In this document: positions 12,117 through 20,053 of the stretch, one piece after another
Position numbering within the stretch: the stretch's first letter is position 1
How the letters are laid out: the number at the start of each line of letters is the position of its first letter
From: Metabacillus litoralis
GTDB lineage: Bacteria > Bacillota > Bacilli > Bacillales > Bacillaceae
Direction of reading: 5' to 3'
Assembly: GCF_007994985.1 (NCBI RefSeq)
Contig: NZ_VOQF01000016.1
Span: 18,557 to 82,556 of the forward strand
DNA: 64,000 nucleotides
Program-made: the position numbers and the translations under genes
The notes under the pieces: generated by a model
What the model was told of the DNA's origin: nothing
Database searches by the model: none
Seen by the model: the letters and a program-made list of their open reading frames with translations, nothing else

Positions 12117-12494
12117 ATGTCGGATCCAATGAAAATGATGAATGATTTTTTTCAAAAGCGACCTAAGCGTACGCTTTTAGATACGATAGATGGCGCTTTT
12201 AGAAAGCCTGATTATGCTAGTTTTGGGGTTGAGATTGTAGAAACTGATTCTAAATTTAAAGTTCTAGCGGAACTACCAGGTGTAGCGAAAGAAAGCATTG
12301 ATGTGGAAATTCGCGGTGATGAATTAGTTATTAAAGTGAAAGAAAGGGCAGATCAAACACGGAAAATAGGCGGTGTGCGTGAGGTTCATTTGCCTGATTA
12401 TGTGATTAAGCGAAATATGAAGGCTGTTTATCGTCATGGATTACTTGAGATTACATTAGATAAGAAGAAGCCGACGAAGATTGAGATTGAGTAG
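12117..12494 (+). CDS. Hsp20/alpha-crystallin small heat-shock protein
   Basis: The 125-residue product is an ATP-independent holdase chaperone of the Hsp20 family, cytoplasmic or possibly spore-associated. An N-terminal arm of about 40 residues is followed by the alpha-crystallin beta-sandwich (VEIVETDSKFKVLAELPG at about 42-59). The conserved edge motif GLLEITL and a short K/P-rich C-terminal tail ending TKIEIE follow. The I-x-I-like end may mediate oligomer contacts. I chose ATG 12117, nine bases after GGAGG, rather than the upstream in-frame ATG 12099. It is monocistronic. Related proteins in Bacillus include coat-associated CotP-like forms, so a sporulation role is possible. Confidence 0.88.
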   Translation: MSDPMKMMNDFFQKRPKRTLLDTIDGAFRKPDYASFGVEIVETDSKFKVLAELPGVAKESIDVEIRGDELVIKVKERADQTRKIGGVREVHLPDYVIKRNMKAVYRHGLLEITLDKKKPTKIEIE

Positions 12495-12510
12495 AGATAG
12501 GAAGTGTAGT

Positions 12511-12540
12511 GCTCTGCCGCTAGCTGAGCTAGCGGTGAGC
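12511..12540 (+). terminator. Palindromic hairpin after the Hsp20 gene
   Basis: CCGCTAGC (12517-12524) and GCTAGCGG (12528-12535) pair perfectly, and outer GCTC/GAGC extend the stem. No T-tract follows, so it is a hairpin with uncertain terminator activity. Confidence 0.55.
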
Positions 12541-12576
12541 GTGAAACTAATGTGGTGATGGGTGTTGGTCGGATTG

Positions 12577-12711
12577 TGTCGAAAAACTAATATATTGCGG
12601 GATTGAGCAAATATAACGCTAAAAAGGGCAAATATAGTATGAGAAGCAGCAAATATATAAGTCCCAACAACAAATAAACATTACAAATTAGCAAATAAGT
12701 CGAAATCCACA
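12577..12711 (+). repeat. 21-bp-phased GCAAATA array A (upstream of gatCAB)
   Basis: After the 20-base string TGTCGAAAAACTAATATATT (12577-12596), heptamers recur at exactly 21-bp steps: ACTAATA 12586, GCAAATA 12607, 12628 and 12649, ACAAATA 12670, GCAAATA 12691. The 14 bases between heptamers are not conserved. The same leader, heptamer and spacing recur at 16116-16250. The spacing equals two turns of B-DNA, so the A/T blocks all face the same side. It lies about 120 bp before gatC. The function is unknown. Confidence 0.85.
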
Positions 12712-12762
12712 ATTTAATTTCAACCCAGCTCCTCATTAAATGCAGGCTTTTTATACGAATTG

Positions 12763-12792
12763 TTGATTAACTATGCACTATTTTGGTATCAT
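12763..12792 (+). promoter_or_regulatory. Possible sigma-A promoter for gatCAB
   Basis: TTGATT (12763-12768) and TATCAT (12787-12792) are separated by 18 bp and lie 42 bp before the gatC start. The match to consensus is modest. Confidence 0.4.
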
Positions 12793-12833
12793 CAGAGTAT
12801 TGTGATTGTACGATTTTTTGGAGGTGAGAGGAA

Positions 12834-13124
12834 ATGTCTAGAATTTCAACAGATCAAGTAAAACACGTGGCAAATTTGGCTCGTTTAGCAATTACTGATG
12901 ATGAAGCAGTGCTTTTAACACAACAATTAGATGCGATCATTACATTTGCTGAACAGTTAAATGAAGTGGATACAGAAAATGTGAAACCAACATCTCATGT
13001 TTTAGATATGAAGAACATCATGCGAGAAGATATTCCGAAAAAGGGATTAGATAATGAAGAGGTTGTGAAAAACGCGCCAGATCATGCTGATGGTTATATT
13101 CGCGTACCATCAATTTTAGAATAA
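12834..13124 (+). CDS. gatC: Asp/Glu-tRNA amidotransferase subunit GatC
   Basis: GatC is the small subunit of the GatCAB complex, which amidates Glu-tRNA(Gln) (and Asp-tRNA(Asn) in some species) in the cytoplasm. It wraps around GatA and GatB and stabilises them. The 96-residue product shows the normal family pattern: [15 protein letters not shown] at the start, a central [17 protein letters not shown] segment and the C-terminal VPSILE. The ATG follows TTGGAGGTGAGAGG. It is the first gene of gatC-gatA-gatB, with a 13-bp gap to gatA. Bacillus lacks GlnRS, so this operon is expected to be essential. Confidence 0.97.
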   Translation: MSRISTDQVKHVANLARLAITDDEAVLLTQQLDAIITFAEQLNEVDTENVKPTSHVLDMKNIMREDIPKKGLDNEEVVKNAPDHADGYIRVPSILE

Positions 13125-13137
13125 GGGAGGGACAAGC

Positions 13138-14595
13138 ATGGAGCTTTTTGATCGTAAAATATCTGAATTAAAAGAACTTTTACATAAAAAAGAAATTACA
13201 GTTACTGATTTAGTTGATACTTCTTATAAACGTATTCAAGAGGTTGATGACAAGGTTGGAGCATTTTTAACATTAAATGAAGAAAATGCACGTACATATG
13301 CGAAAGAATTAGATGAGGCACTAGATAGTCGTAGTGAATTCGGACTTTTATTTGGAATGCCAATCGGTGTGAAGGATAATATTGTAACGAAAAATCTACG
13401 TACAACTTGTGCAAGTAAAATTCTAGAAAACTTTGATCCTATTTATGATGCAACTGTTGTAAAACATCTGAAAAGTGCTGAGACCGTAACAATTGGTAAA
13501 TTAAATATGGACGAGTTTGCGATGGGTTCTTCTAATGAAAACTCAGGTTTTAAGCCTACGAAAAATCCTTGGAATCTTGAAACTGTTCCTGGTGGATCTA
13601 GTGGTGGGTCAGCAGCAGCTGTTGCAGCAGGAGAAGTCCTATTTTCTTTAGGATCTGATACTGGTGGTTCAATTCGTCAGCCTGCATCATTTTGTGGAGT
13701 TGTTGGATTAAAGCCTACATATGGTCGTGTATCACGCTTTGGTTTAGTAGCGTTTGCATCTTCTTTAGATCAAATTGGACCAATCACACGTAATGTAGAA
13801 GATAATGCCTTTCTTCTTCAAGCGATTTCAGGTGTGGATGAAATGGATTCCACTTCTGCAAATGTTGATGTACCTGATTTTCTTTCTTCATTAACAGGTG
13901 ATGTGAAGGGCTTAAAAATTGCTGTACCTAAAGAATATTTAGGTGAAGGTGTTCAAGAAGAAGTGAAGCAATCTGTATTGAATTCGTTAAAAGTGTTAGA
14001 AGGACTTGGTGCAACATGGGAAGAGGTTTCATTACCACACTCGAAATATGCTCTAGCTACCTACTATTTACTTTCTTCATCAGAAGCTTCAGCAAACCTT
14101 TCTCGCTTTGATGGTGTTCGTTATGGACATCGCTCAGATAATGCTGAAAACTTAATAGATTTGTACAAGCAAAGCCGTGCAGAAGGCTTTGGTAACGAAG
14201 TGAAGCGTCGTATTATGCTTGGAACATTTGCTTTAAGCTCTGGTTATTATGATGCTTACTATAAAAAAGCACAAAAAGTACGTACTTTAATTAAAAAGGA
14301 TTTCGAAGATGTGTTTGAAAAATATGATGTCATCATCGGACCTACAACACCAACACCTGCATTTAAGATTGGTGAAAATGTAAAAGATCCATTAACAATG
14401 TATGCAAACGATATTTTAACCATTCCAGTAAACTTGGCGGGTGTACCAGGAATTTCAGTACCATGTGGTTTATCAAACGGATTACCACTAGGCTTACAAA
14501 TTATCGGAAAGCATTTTGATGAAAGCACAATCTACCGCGTTGCACATGCATTTGAGCAAGCAACAGATCATCATAAAGCAAAACCTGAACTTTAA
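13138..14595 (+). CDS. gatA: Glu-tRNA(Gln) amidotransferase subunit GatA
   Basis: GatA is the amidase-signature subunit that hydrolyses glutamine and passes ammonia to GatB. The 485-residue product has the complete Ser-cisSer-Lys triad: K79 in GVKDN, S154 in the [11 protein letters not shown] loop and S178 in DTGGSIRQP. The C-terminal half carries the [13 protein letters not shown] and [15 protein letters not shown] segments usual for bacterial GatA. The ATG is preceded by AGGGAGGGACAAGC. It lies between gatC and gatB with short gaps, consistent with a single operon making equal subunits. Confidence 0.98.
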   Translation: MELFDRKISELKELLHKKEITVTDLVDTSYKRIQEVDDKVGAFLTLNEENARTYAKELDEALDSRSEFGLLFGMPIGVKDNIVTKNLRTTCASKILENFDPIYDATVVKHLKSAETVTIGKLNMDEFAMGSSNENSGFKPTKNPWNLETVPGGSSGGSAAAVAAGEVLFSLGSDTGGSIRQPASFCGVVGLKPTYGRVSRFGLVAFASSLDQIGPITRNVEDNAFLLQAISGVDEMDSTSANVDVPDFLSSLTGDVKGLKIAVPKEYLGEGVQEEVKQSVLNSLKVLEGLGATWEEVSLPHSKYALATYYLLSSSEASANLSRFDGVRYGHRSDNAENLIDLYKQSRAEGFGNEVKRRIMLGTFALSSGYYDAYYKKAQKVRTLIKKDFEDVFEKYDVIIGPTTPTPAFKIGENVKDPLTMYANDILTIPVNLAGVPGISVPCGLSNGLPLGLQIIGKHFDESTIYRVAHAFEQATDHHKAKPEL

Positions 14596-14610
14596 AAGGG
14601 GTGAAAAACA

Positions 14611-16041
14611 ATGGAATATGAAACGGTCATCGGACTTGAGGTCCATGTTGAGTTAAAAACAGAATCTAAAATATTTTCAAGTGCACCAAACCACTTCGGT
14701 GCTGAGCCTAACACAAACACAACAGTTGTTGAGCTAGGTTATCCTGGTGTATTGCCTGTTTTAAATAAAAAGGTTGTTGATTTTGCAATGAAGGCTTGTA
14801 TGGCTCTGAATTGTGAAGTTGCAACAGAAACAAAGTTCGATCGTAAAAATTACTTTTATCCAGATAATCCAAAAGCATATCAAATTTCTCAGTTTGACAA
14901 ACCAATCGGAGAAAATGGCTGGATTGATATTGAAGTAAACGGTGAAACAAAGCGTATCGGAATTACCCGCATTCATATGGAAGAAGATGCAGGTAAGCTT
15001 GTTCACTCTGGTGATGGCTATTCATTAGTTGACTTAAACCGTCAAGGTACTCCACTTGTGGAAATTGTATCTGAGCCAGATATTCGCACACCTGAAGAAG
15101 CATATGCTTATTTAGAAAAATTAAAGGCGATCATTCAATACACAGAGGTTTCGGATTGTAAAATGGAAGAAGGCTCACTACGTTGTGATGCGAATATTTC
15201 ATTACGTCCAGTAGGACAAGAAGAGTTCGGAACAAAAACAGAGCTTAAAAATCTAAACTCATTTGCATTTGTACAAAAAGGCCTTGAGTATGAAGAAAAG
15301 CGTCAAGAAAAGGTGCTTCGCTCTGGTGGAGTGATTGATCAAGAAACACGTCGTTATGATGAAGCTACGAAAAAGACAATTTTAATGCGTGTAAAAGAAG
15401 GCTCTGACGATTATCGTTATTTCCCAGAACCAGATCTTCTTGAGCTATACATTGATGACGAGTGGAAAGAGCGTATCCGTGCTTCAATTCCTGAGCTTCC
15501 AGATGCACGCCGCAAGCGTTATATGAGCGACCTTGGTTTACCAGAATATGACGCACAGGTATTAACAATGACAAAAGAAATGTCTGATTTCTTTGAGCAA
15601 ACTTTAGCAGCAGGTGCTGAAGCTAAGCAAGCATCAAACTGGATCATGGGTGAAGTGTCAGCGTATTTAAATGCTGAAGGAAAAGAGCTTAAAGATGTTG
15701 CTCTAACAGCAGAAGGATTAGCAGGCATGATCAAGCTAATCGAAAATGGCACAATTTCGTCTAAAATTGCTAAGCAGGTTTTCAAAGAGCTAATTGAAAA
15801 CGGTGGAGACGCTGAGAAAATCGTCAAAGAAAAAGGATTAGTCCAAATTTCTGATGATGAAACTCTACGTAAATTTGTAAACGACGCACTTGACGCAAAT
15901 CCTCAATCTGTTGATGATTTCAAAAATGGTAAACAAAAAGCAATCGGCTTCCTTGTTGGCCAAATTATGAAAGCAACAAAAGGACAAGCCAACCCACCAT
16001 TGGTGAATAAGCTGTTGATGGAAGAAATTCAAAAAAGATAA
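14611..16041 (+). CDS. gatB: Asp/Glu-tRNA amidotransferase subunit GatB
   Basis: GatB binds the mischarged tRNA, phosphorylates the glutamyl group with ATP and completes amidation with ammonia from GatA. The 476-residue product begins with the family start [15 protein letters not shown]. The kinase cradle motifs [29 protein letters not shown] and [16 protein letters not shown] are all present, as is DVSLRP-type [12 protein letters not shown]. The C-terminal helical and YqeY-like tail domains ([18 protein letters not shown] ... [21 protein letters not shown]) bind tRNA. It starts 15 bases after gatA behind AAAGGGG and is followed by an intrinsic terminator. Confidence 0.98.
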   Translation: MEYETVIGLEVHVELKTESKIFSSAPNHFGAEPNTNTTVVELGYPGVLPVLNKKVVDFAMKACMALNCEVATETKFDRKNYFYPDNPKAYQISQFDKPIGENGWIDIEVNGETKRIGITRIHMEEDAGKLVHSGDGYSLVDLNRQGTPLVEIVSEPDIRTPEEAYAYLEKLKAIIQYTEVSDCKMEEGSLRCDANISLRPVGQEEFGTKTELKNLNSFAFVQKGLEYEEKRQEKVLRSGGVIDQETRRYDEATKKTILMRVKEGSDDYRYFPEPDLLELYIDDEWKERIRASIPELPDARRKRYMSDLGLPEYDAQVLTMTKEMSDFFEQTLAAGAEAKQASNWIMGEVSAYLNAEGKELKDVALTAEGLAGMIKLIENGTISSKIAKQVFKELIENGGDAEKIVKEKGLVQISDDETLRKFVNDALDANPQSVDDFKNGKQKAIGFLVGQIMKATKGQANPPLVNKLLMEEIQKR

Positions 16042-16048
16042 GTTAGAG

Positions 16049-16079
16049 GGGATGAAATCTTAGTGATTTCATCCTTTTT
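16049..16079 (+). terminator. Intrinsic terminator after gatB
   Basis: GGGATGAAATC pairs with GATTTCATCC across a five-base loop and is followed by TTTTT. It closes the gatCAB operon. Confidence 0.9.
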
Positions 16080-16115
16080 GGTTTGGTGGGATCCTGATGT
16101 GTGTGTTTCGTTTTT

Positions 16116-16250
16116 TGTCGAAAAACTAATATATTCCGGAAAACAGCAAATAAAAGAGCTGGAGTAGCAAATAAAAAGGGGGAAGCAGCAAATATATGGA
16201 TCAAATCAGCAAATAAAAAGGTGAAAAGAGCAAATAAATAGAATCAAGAC
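16116..16250 (+). repeat. 21-bp-phased GCAAATA array B (downstream of gatCAB)
   Basis: This is the second copy of the array at 12577-12711, in the same orientation. The identical 20-base leader occupies 16116-16135. ACTAATA is at 16125 and GCAAATA at 16146, 16167, 16188, 16209 and 16230, again exactly 21 bp apart. Most heptamers continue as GCAAATAAA or GCAAATATA, and the base before each is A. The intervening bases differ from array A, so selection appears to act on heptamer and spacing rather than on the whole sequence. Confidence 0.88.
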
Positions 16251-16300
16251 TACAGCTAGGAATAGAATACACGCCTAAGTATGAGCATTAGGAGGACAAA

Positions 16301-16783
16301 ATGAATACAGAAGACAAAAAAGCTGCTTTAAATGTACTAAATTTCCTATGTAAAGGAGCAACAATTGAAGGTCTTAATTTTTACGGACTGAAATTACTCC
16401 TTTCAGAAACAGAAACAAATTCCGAGAGAATAAACGGTCAGGTGTATCTGAATATTGAGAGTGAATTTTGCCTTTATCAAACAATGCCGAAAGATATTCC
16501 TCATCTTAATGAATTGCCGAAGCTAGATTGGGTTGACTCAGCCAAGGTACTTTGTGAGTTACGATTGAAAAAAATTACCGAGGTTTCATTACATGATGAA
16601 AGTCCACATCTTTTTTTTACGTTTGAATCTGGTGAAGTCCTTTTTATATGGGGGCATCATCATAAATATGAAAGCTGGCAGGTTGATATTATGAAGGAAT
16701 CAGGTGAGGAGACTTGGTTAGTGGTTGCATGTCCGGGAGATCAACTGGCGGTTTGGGGAGCTGAGGATGTTATTGGACAGTAA
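16301..16783 (+). CDS. Uncharacterised cytoplasmic protein, 160 residues
   Basis: I do not recognise this protein with certainty. It has no signal peptide or membrane helix. It is a mixed alpha/beta polypeptide with a C-terminal region of strands: LFFTFESGEVLFIWGHHHKYESWQV (around residues 103-127) followed by WLVVACPGDQLAVW. The arrangement 'FxSGExLxI ... YESW' resembles small beta-rich proteins of the DUF6188 type, but that is only a pattern impression. The ATG follows TTAGGAGGACAA. It stands alone between array B and a convergent antiporter gene, with no partner that suggests a role. Confidence 0.7.
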   Translation: MNTEDKKAALNVLNFLCKGATIEGLNFYGLKLLLSETETNSERINGQVYLNIESEFCLYQTMPKDIPHLNELPKLDWVDSAKVLCELRLKKITEVSLHDESPHLFFTFESGEVLFIWGHHHKYESWQVDIMKESGEETWLVVACPGDQLAVWGAEDVIGQ

Positions 16784-16827
16784 TAGAAGGTGAATTTTAA
16801 GTACATTGCTATTTTCTAAACTCGAAA

Positions 16828-16857
16828 TAAAAAGAGCTCGGACTACTCCAAGCTCTT
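16828..16857 (-). terminator. Terminator of the K+/H+ antiporter gene
   Basis: On the minus strand AAGAGCTTGG pairs with CCGAGCTCTT (one wobble) across a six-base loop and runs into TTTTTATTT. It is placed just beyond the antiporter stop codon. Confidence 0.75.
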
Positions 16858-16866
16858 ATCAATTAA

Positions 16867-18378
16867 TCAGATTCTTTTGTTTTCCTCAACTCCCTCAACT
16901 TCCTGCTCCTTCTTTTCCTCAAGAAGCTTCTTCAACGACTGCTTACTTTTCTTCGACGTCAGAATATAGAGGAAATCACCAGGTTTAATTTTCGTATTAC
17001 CTGTTGGGGTGATGAGCTGGTCATAACGAATGACCGCATTTACGATTGCCCCTTCAGGAAACTCGATATCGAGCAATGTTTGGCCGGCGATCACGGAGTC
17101 TTCTTCGATTTCGTATTCGATCATTTCTGTGTTCACTTTTCCTAATGACACAAGTTCGAGTGAATGCATCGGTGTTGTTTTTTTAGGACCTGTTAAGCCT
17201 AGCTTTTCAGCAAGGTTGGTGATTGTTGCACCTTGGATAAGACAGCTTGTTAAAACAACGAAGAACACAACGTTGAAGATTAATTGGCTACCTTCTATGC
17301 CTGCTAATAATGGGAATGTGGCAAGAACGATTGGTACTGCACCTTTTAACCCTGCCCATGATAGAAAAATAAGCTCTTTGTTTGTATATTTCAAATTGAT
17401 TGTTGAAGCAAATACCGCGATTGGTCTCGCGACGAAAATAAGAATAAATGAAAGTAATAATCCTTTTAAAATAACATCCCATGTAAATAGATCAGAAGGG
17501 AAAACGAGTAGTCCTAGTATCACAAACATTGAAATCTGCATCATCCATGCAAAACCTTCGGAAAAACGGAAAATAGAATGTCTGTAGGCAATTTCTGAAT
17601 TACCAATCACGATCGCTAAAATGTAAACAGCAAGTAATCCACTACCATTCATAAATGCGGTTACTCCATAAGTGAGTAGAGCAAAGGCAATTGCAAAAAT
17701 TGGGTAAAGACCACTCGAATCCAGATTGATACGGTTTAATGCTTTTACGACTAACTTTCCGGCAAGAAAACCAATAATCACACCTAATCCCATTTGTAAA
17801 ATAAATGTGCCAATTAACGAAATGATACTCGTATCAGGCATTGTGATGAGCTCGATCATAGCAACGGTTAGAAACACAGCCATCGGGTCATTTGAGCCAG
17901 ATTCTGCTTCTAATGTTGTGCCAATTCGTTCATTTATGTTTTGGTCTTTTAACACCGCAAATACGGCAGCGGCATCTGTTGATCCTACGATTGCACCAAA
18001 TAATAACGATTCAAGCAAGCCTAAATCTAAAATAAACCAAGCAGCACTAGCAACGATTCCAGAGGTTAACAGAACTCCAAATGTTGCTAAAGAAAGTGAA
18101 GGTAAAATCACAGGACGTAATGTTTTCCACTTCGTCTGCAAACCACCCTCAAACAAAATGATCACAAGAGCAAACACACCAATCATTTGTGCGGTGCTTG
18201 CATTATTAAAATGAATAAATCCTAATCCATCACTTCCCATGACCATTCCGATCACGATAAAGAGAACAAGTGCTGGAACACCGAGTCTAGCAGAAAACTT
18301 GGTTGTTACAACACCGGCAATTAAGAGGATACTTGTTAATAATACAAATGTGTCTGTGTGAATGATTTCTTCAAACAT
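16867..18378 (-). CDS. Potassium/proton antiporter, CPA1 family with C-terminal RCK_C domain
   Basis: The 503-residue product has 12-13 membrane helices in the first about 390 residues and belongs to the NhaP2/CvrA type of monovalent cation/proton antiporters. The transport core includes GSTDAAAVFAVL and ESGSNDPMAVFL, carrying the paired acidic residues needed for exchange. After a linker, a cytoplasmic TrkA-C/RCK_C domain (VIAGQTLLDIEFPEGAIVNAVIR ... GDFLYILTSKKSKQSLKKLL) should regulate it by binding a small ligand. The C-terminal end is a charged E/K tail. It lies 17 bp downstream of the recombinase gene on the same strand. Substrate (K+ versus Na+) is inferred from family only. Confidence 0.9.
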   Translation of the reverse strand: MFEEIIHTDTFVLLTSILLIAGVVTTKFSARLGVPALVLFIVIGMVMGSDGLGFIHFNNASTAQMIGVFALVIILFEGGLQTKWKTLRPVILPSLSLATFGVLLTSGIVASAAWFILDLGLLESLLFGAIVGSTDAAAVFAVLKDQNINERIGTTLEAESGSNDPMAVFLTVAMIELITMPDTSIISLIGTFILQMGLGVIIGFLAGKLVVKALNRINLDSSGLYPIFAIAFALLTYGVTAFMNGSGLLAVYILAIVIGNSEIAYRHSIFRFSEGFAWMMQISMFVILGLLVFPSDLFTWDVILKGLLLSFILIFVARPIAVFASTINLKYTNKELIFLSWAGLKGAVPIVLATFPLLAGIEGSQLIFNVVFFVVLTSCLIQGATITNLAEKLGLTGPKKTTPMHSLELVSLGKVNTEMIEYEIEEDSVIAGQTLLDIEFPEGAIVNAVIRYDQLITPTGNTKIKPGDFLYILTSKKSKQSLKKLLEEKKEQEVEGVEENKRI

Positions 18379-18395
18379 TTACAACAACTCACTTT

Positions 18396-18953
18396 TTATA
18401 AATTTACATCAAGTCTGATTTCAATAGAAGAATCGTTCATGATCCCAATGTATTGTTTTGTTTCGGAGGGAGATGATTGCTGAAGTCGCTTTTGTATCAA
18501 TGAAATAGCGATACCCTTTTTATATGCGTGATAACCAAATGTTTTTCTTAATGTATGTGTACCGATTGCTTCAGTAAGACCTGCTTGTTTTGCTGAATCA
18601 TTAATAATTCGGTAGGCCTGCTGTCGTGTAATCGGCTCTGAAGTCTTTTTTGATTTAAATAAATAATCTTCTGGCTGAAGAGATCGATGTGATATACAAG
18701 CAACAACTGCGTCACGTACTCTTTCATTAAGATAAATAGGAGGGCTTTTATAAGTTGAATAATATAAAAATTCATTGATTTCATGATCTTCGTTTAAAAA
18801 CTCATCCACACGAAGGTGCAAAAGATCATAAATTCTTATTCCTGTATTAATGCCTAACAAAAGTAAACAATAATCACGATGAGAACGAGCTTTTAAATAA
18901 GCTTGCATAGAAGCTAGTTGTTCTTCACTTTTTATTGCTTCAACGTTTTTCAT
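18396..18953 (-). CDS. Short tyrosine recombinase/integrase-type protein
   Basis: The 185-residue product is only the catalytic domain of a phage-integrase-type recombinase, without an arm- or core-binding N-terminal domain, similar in size to B. subtilis YoeC. Visible catalytic residues are R40 (TGIR), a candidate K69, H133 and R136 (HTLRKTFGYH) and Y168 (TKQYIG). The second conserved His/Trp, usually in LGHSS, is replaced by glutamine in LQQSS (Q159). It may therefore be a weak recombinase or a DNA-binding protein. The ATG on the minus strand follows AAGGGAG. Its upstream region carries a promoter flanked by direct repeats. It precedes the antiporter by 17 bp. Confidence 0.85.
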   Translation of the reverse strand: MKNVEAIKSEEQLASMQAYLKARSHRDYCLLLLGINTGIRIYDLLHLRVDEFLNEDHEINEFLYYSTYKSPPIYLNERVRDAVVACISHRSLQPEDYLFKSKKTSEPITRQQAYRIINDSAKQAGLTEAIGTHTLRKTFGYHAYKKGIAISLIQKRLQQSSPSETKQYIGIMNDSSIEIRLDVNL

Positions 18954-18966
18954 TATGAAAACTCCC

Positions 18967-19016
18967 TTATGTTACATATTATGATTATACAATAGGGTTA
19001 TGTTACATCAAAGGAA
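18967..19016 (-). promoter_or_regulatory. Recombinase-gene promoter with two TTATGTTACAT direct repeats
   Basis: On the minus strand a TTGATG -35 and a perfect TATAAT -10 (18984-18989) are 16 bp apart. On the plus strand TTATGTTACAT occurs at 18967-18977 and 18998-19008, 31 bp apart. One copy falls in the -35/-10 spacer and the other just downstream of the -10, positions expected for a repressor operator. Confidence 0.65.
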
Positions 19017-19028
19017 TTTGCTTCAATT

Positions 19029-19056
19029 AAAAAACCCAGAGTTCATGGCTCTGAGC
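19029..19056 (-). terminator. Terminator of the 19101-19754 gene
   Basis: On the minus strand CAGAG pairs with CTCTG across a short loop, flanked by GGTTTTTT. The stem is short, but the T-tract is clear. Confidence 0.55.
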
Positions 19057-19100
19057 TTCTGTTTGTTGTTTTATGTAATGATCATAGAGCTAATAGAGGC

Positions 19101-19754
19101 TTATAAAATGCGGGAAGACTTCCCATCAATAAGTTTGATATTGATATAATATGATGTTCCACTATGGATATGATTGGGAACATCATATAATTCGAGGTAT
19201 TCCTTCATTTGAAGTGTCTCTTTATGATTGGCTTCAATCGTAATCATATGCGGTCCATTTATATTCATTAGAGATTCCATTCGCAGATCATCTTCAAAAT
19301 GATAGGAATCTAAAAATTCTAATTCAAAGGATATCGCTTCATTACTACGGTTATGTAGGACAAGTTTACATTCCCCATTTAATACGTCATCTTTTACAGA
19401 ATCAAAATTGCATGTCCCATTGCCATCATATGAAACAGCTGAAATACCACTTGCAAAAGTTTCTTGGTAAATCGATATGAGGAAATTAGGTAAAATTGAG
19501 TAAACAATCATAACTAATACTATCGTTCGGAAATGATATTTCTTCATACCTATAACGAGTAAAATCAAGGCGATTAAAAATAATAGTGACCCAATTATAC
19601 CAAGGGGCAGATAGCCATCCTGATTTCTGATTGGGAAGGACATGACTGTTTCACGTGCATCTAATGTTTGGTTGTTAGGAAACGGGAAGTATAAACACAT
19701 ACATACACTGAAAATCACAGCTGAAGCAATGAGGGCGGCTTTATTTCTTATCAT
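19101..19754 (-). CDS. Uncharacterised three-helix membrane protein
   Basis: The 217-residue product is not recognised. Hydrophobic segments lie at about 7-24 (ALIASAVIFSVCMCLYF), 48-68 (LPLGIIGSLLFLIALILLVIG) and 75-95 (TIVLVMIVYSILPNFLI). A C-terminal region of about 120 residues follows, predicted outside or in the cytoplasm, with a beta-sandwich look (CKLVLHNRSNEAISFELEFLD ... YYINIKLIDGK). The phrase 'LHNRSNE.ISFELEF' suggests an Ig-like fold. The ATG has a good AAGGAGAT site. It is the third of three minus-strand genes after the AAA ATPase and a small membrane protein. Confidence 0.65.
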   Translation of the reverse strand: MIRNKAALIASAVIFSVCMCLYFPFPNNQTLDARETVMSFPIRNQDGYLPLGIIGSLLFLIALILLVIGMKKYHFRTIVLVMIVYSILPNFLISIYQETFASGISAVSYDGNGTCNFDSVKDDVLNGECKLVLHNRSNEAISFELEFLDSYHFEDDLRMESLMNINGPHMITIEANHKETLQMKEYLELYDVPNHIHSGTSYYINIKLIDGKSSRIL

Positions 19755-19775
19755 TTTGATATCTCCTTAAAAAAG

Positions 19776-19964
19776 TTATCCTTTTTGTTTATAAGGTATA
19801 CTATCGAAAATCTTGTTAATTAGTAGGTAACTAAAAAATAGACCTAGAAATCCTAAAACAAGGTACCAAATGTTTTTTGGCATAAAGATATCAAGGTAAT
19901 AAAGAAATGCTACTGCCCATATGAATATTGTTGAGTATTTAAACGTTTTTCTCAGTTTTATCAT
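19776..19964 (-). CDS. Small two-helix membrane protein
   Basis: The product is about 62 residues if it begins at the ATG at 19964 (MIKLRKTFKYS). It has two predicted helices, IFIWAVAFLYYLDIF and IWYLVLGFLGLFFSYLLI, a short PKN turn, and a basic C terminus (YKQKG). An in-frame TTG at 20021 would add 19 residues. Neither start has a convincing ribosome-binding site. It lies between the AAA ATPase and the three-helix protein on the same strand. The function is unknown. Confidence 0.45.
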   Translation of the reverse strand: MIKLRKTFKYSTIFIWAVAFLYYLDIFMPKNIWYLVLGFLGLFFSYLLINKIFDSIPYKQKG

Positions 19965-20053
19965 CCTTAATGTTAAAAATTGGTTATTATTTATTATTGA
20001 ATTGAGAAGATACTTTGTCAATCTATTTTAAAGTCATCGTGCTATCTACCTTT

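Noticed and set aside
12577..12711. CRISPR array as an explanation for the regular repeats
   Set aside because: The repeat is only seven bases, the period is 21 bp, and no cas gene is in the window.
12577..16250. Coding tandem repeat (21 bp equals seven codons) for the GCAAATA arrays
   Set aside because: No open frame with a start spans the arrays and spacer bases show no codon pattern.
17030..18214. Plus-strand frames of 162-185 codons opposite the antiporter
   Set aside because: They are antisense shadows of a well-supported CPA1 antiporter gene.
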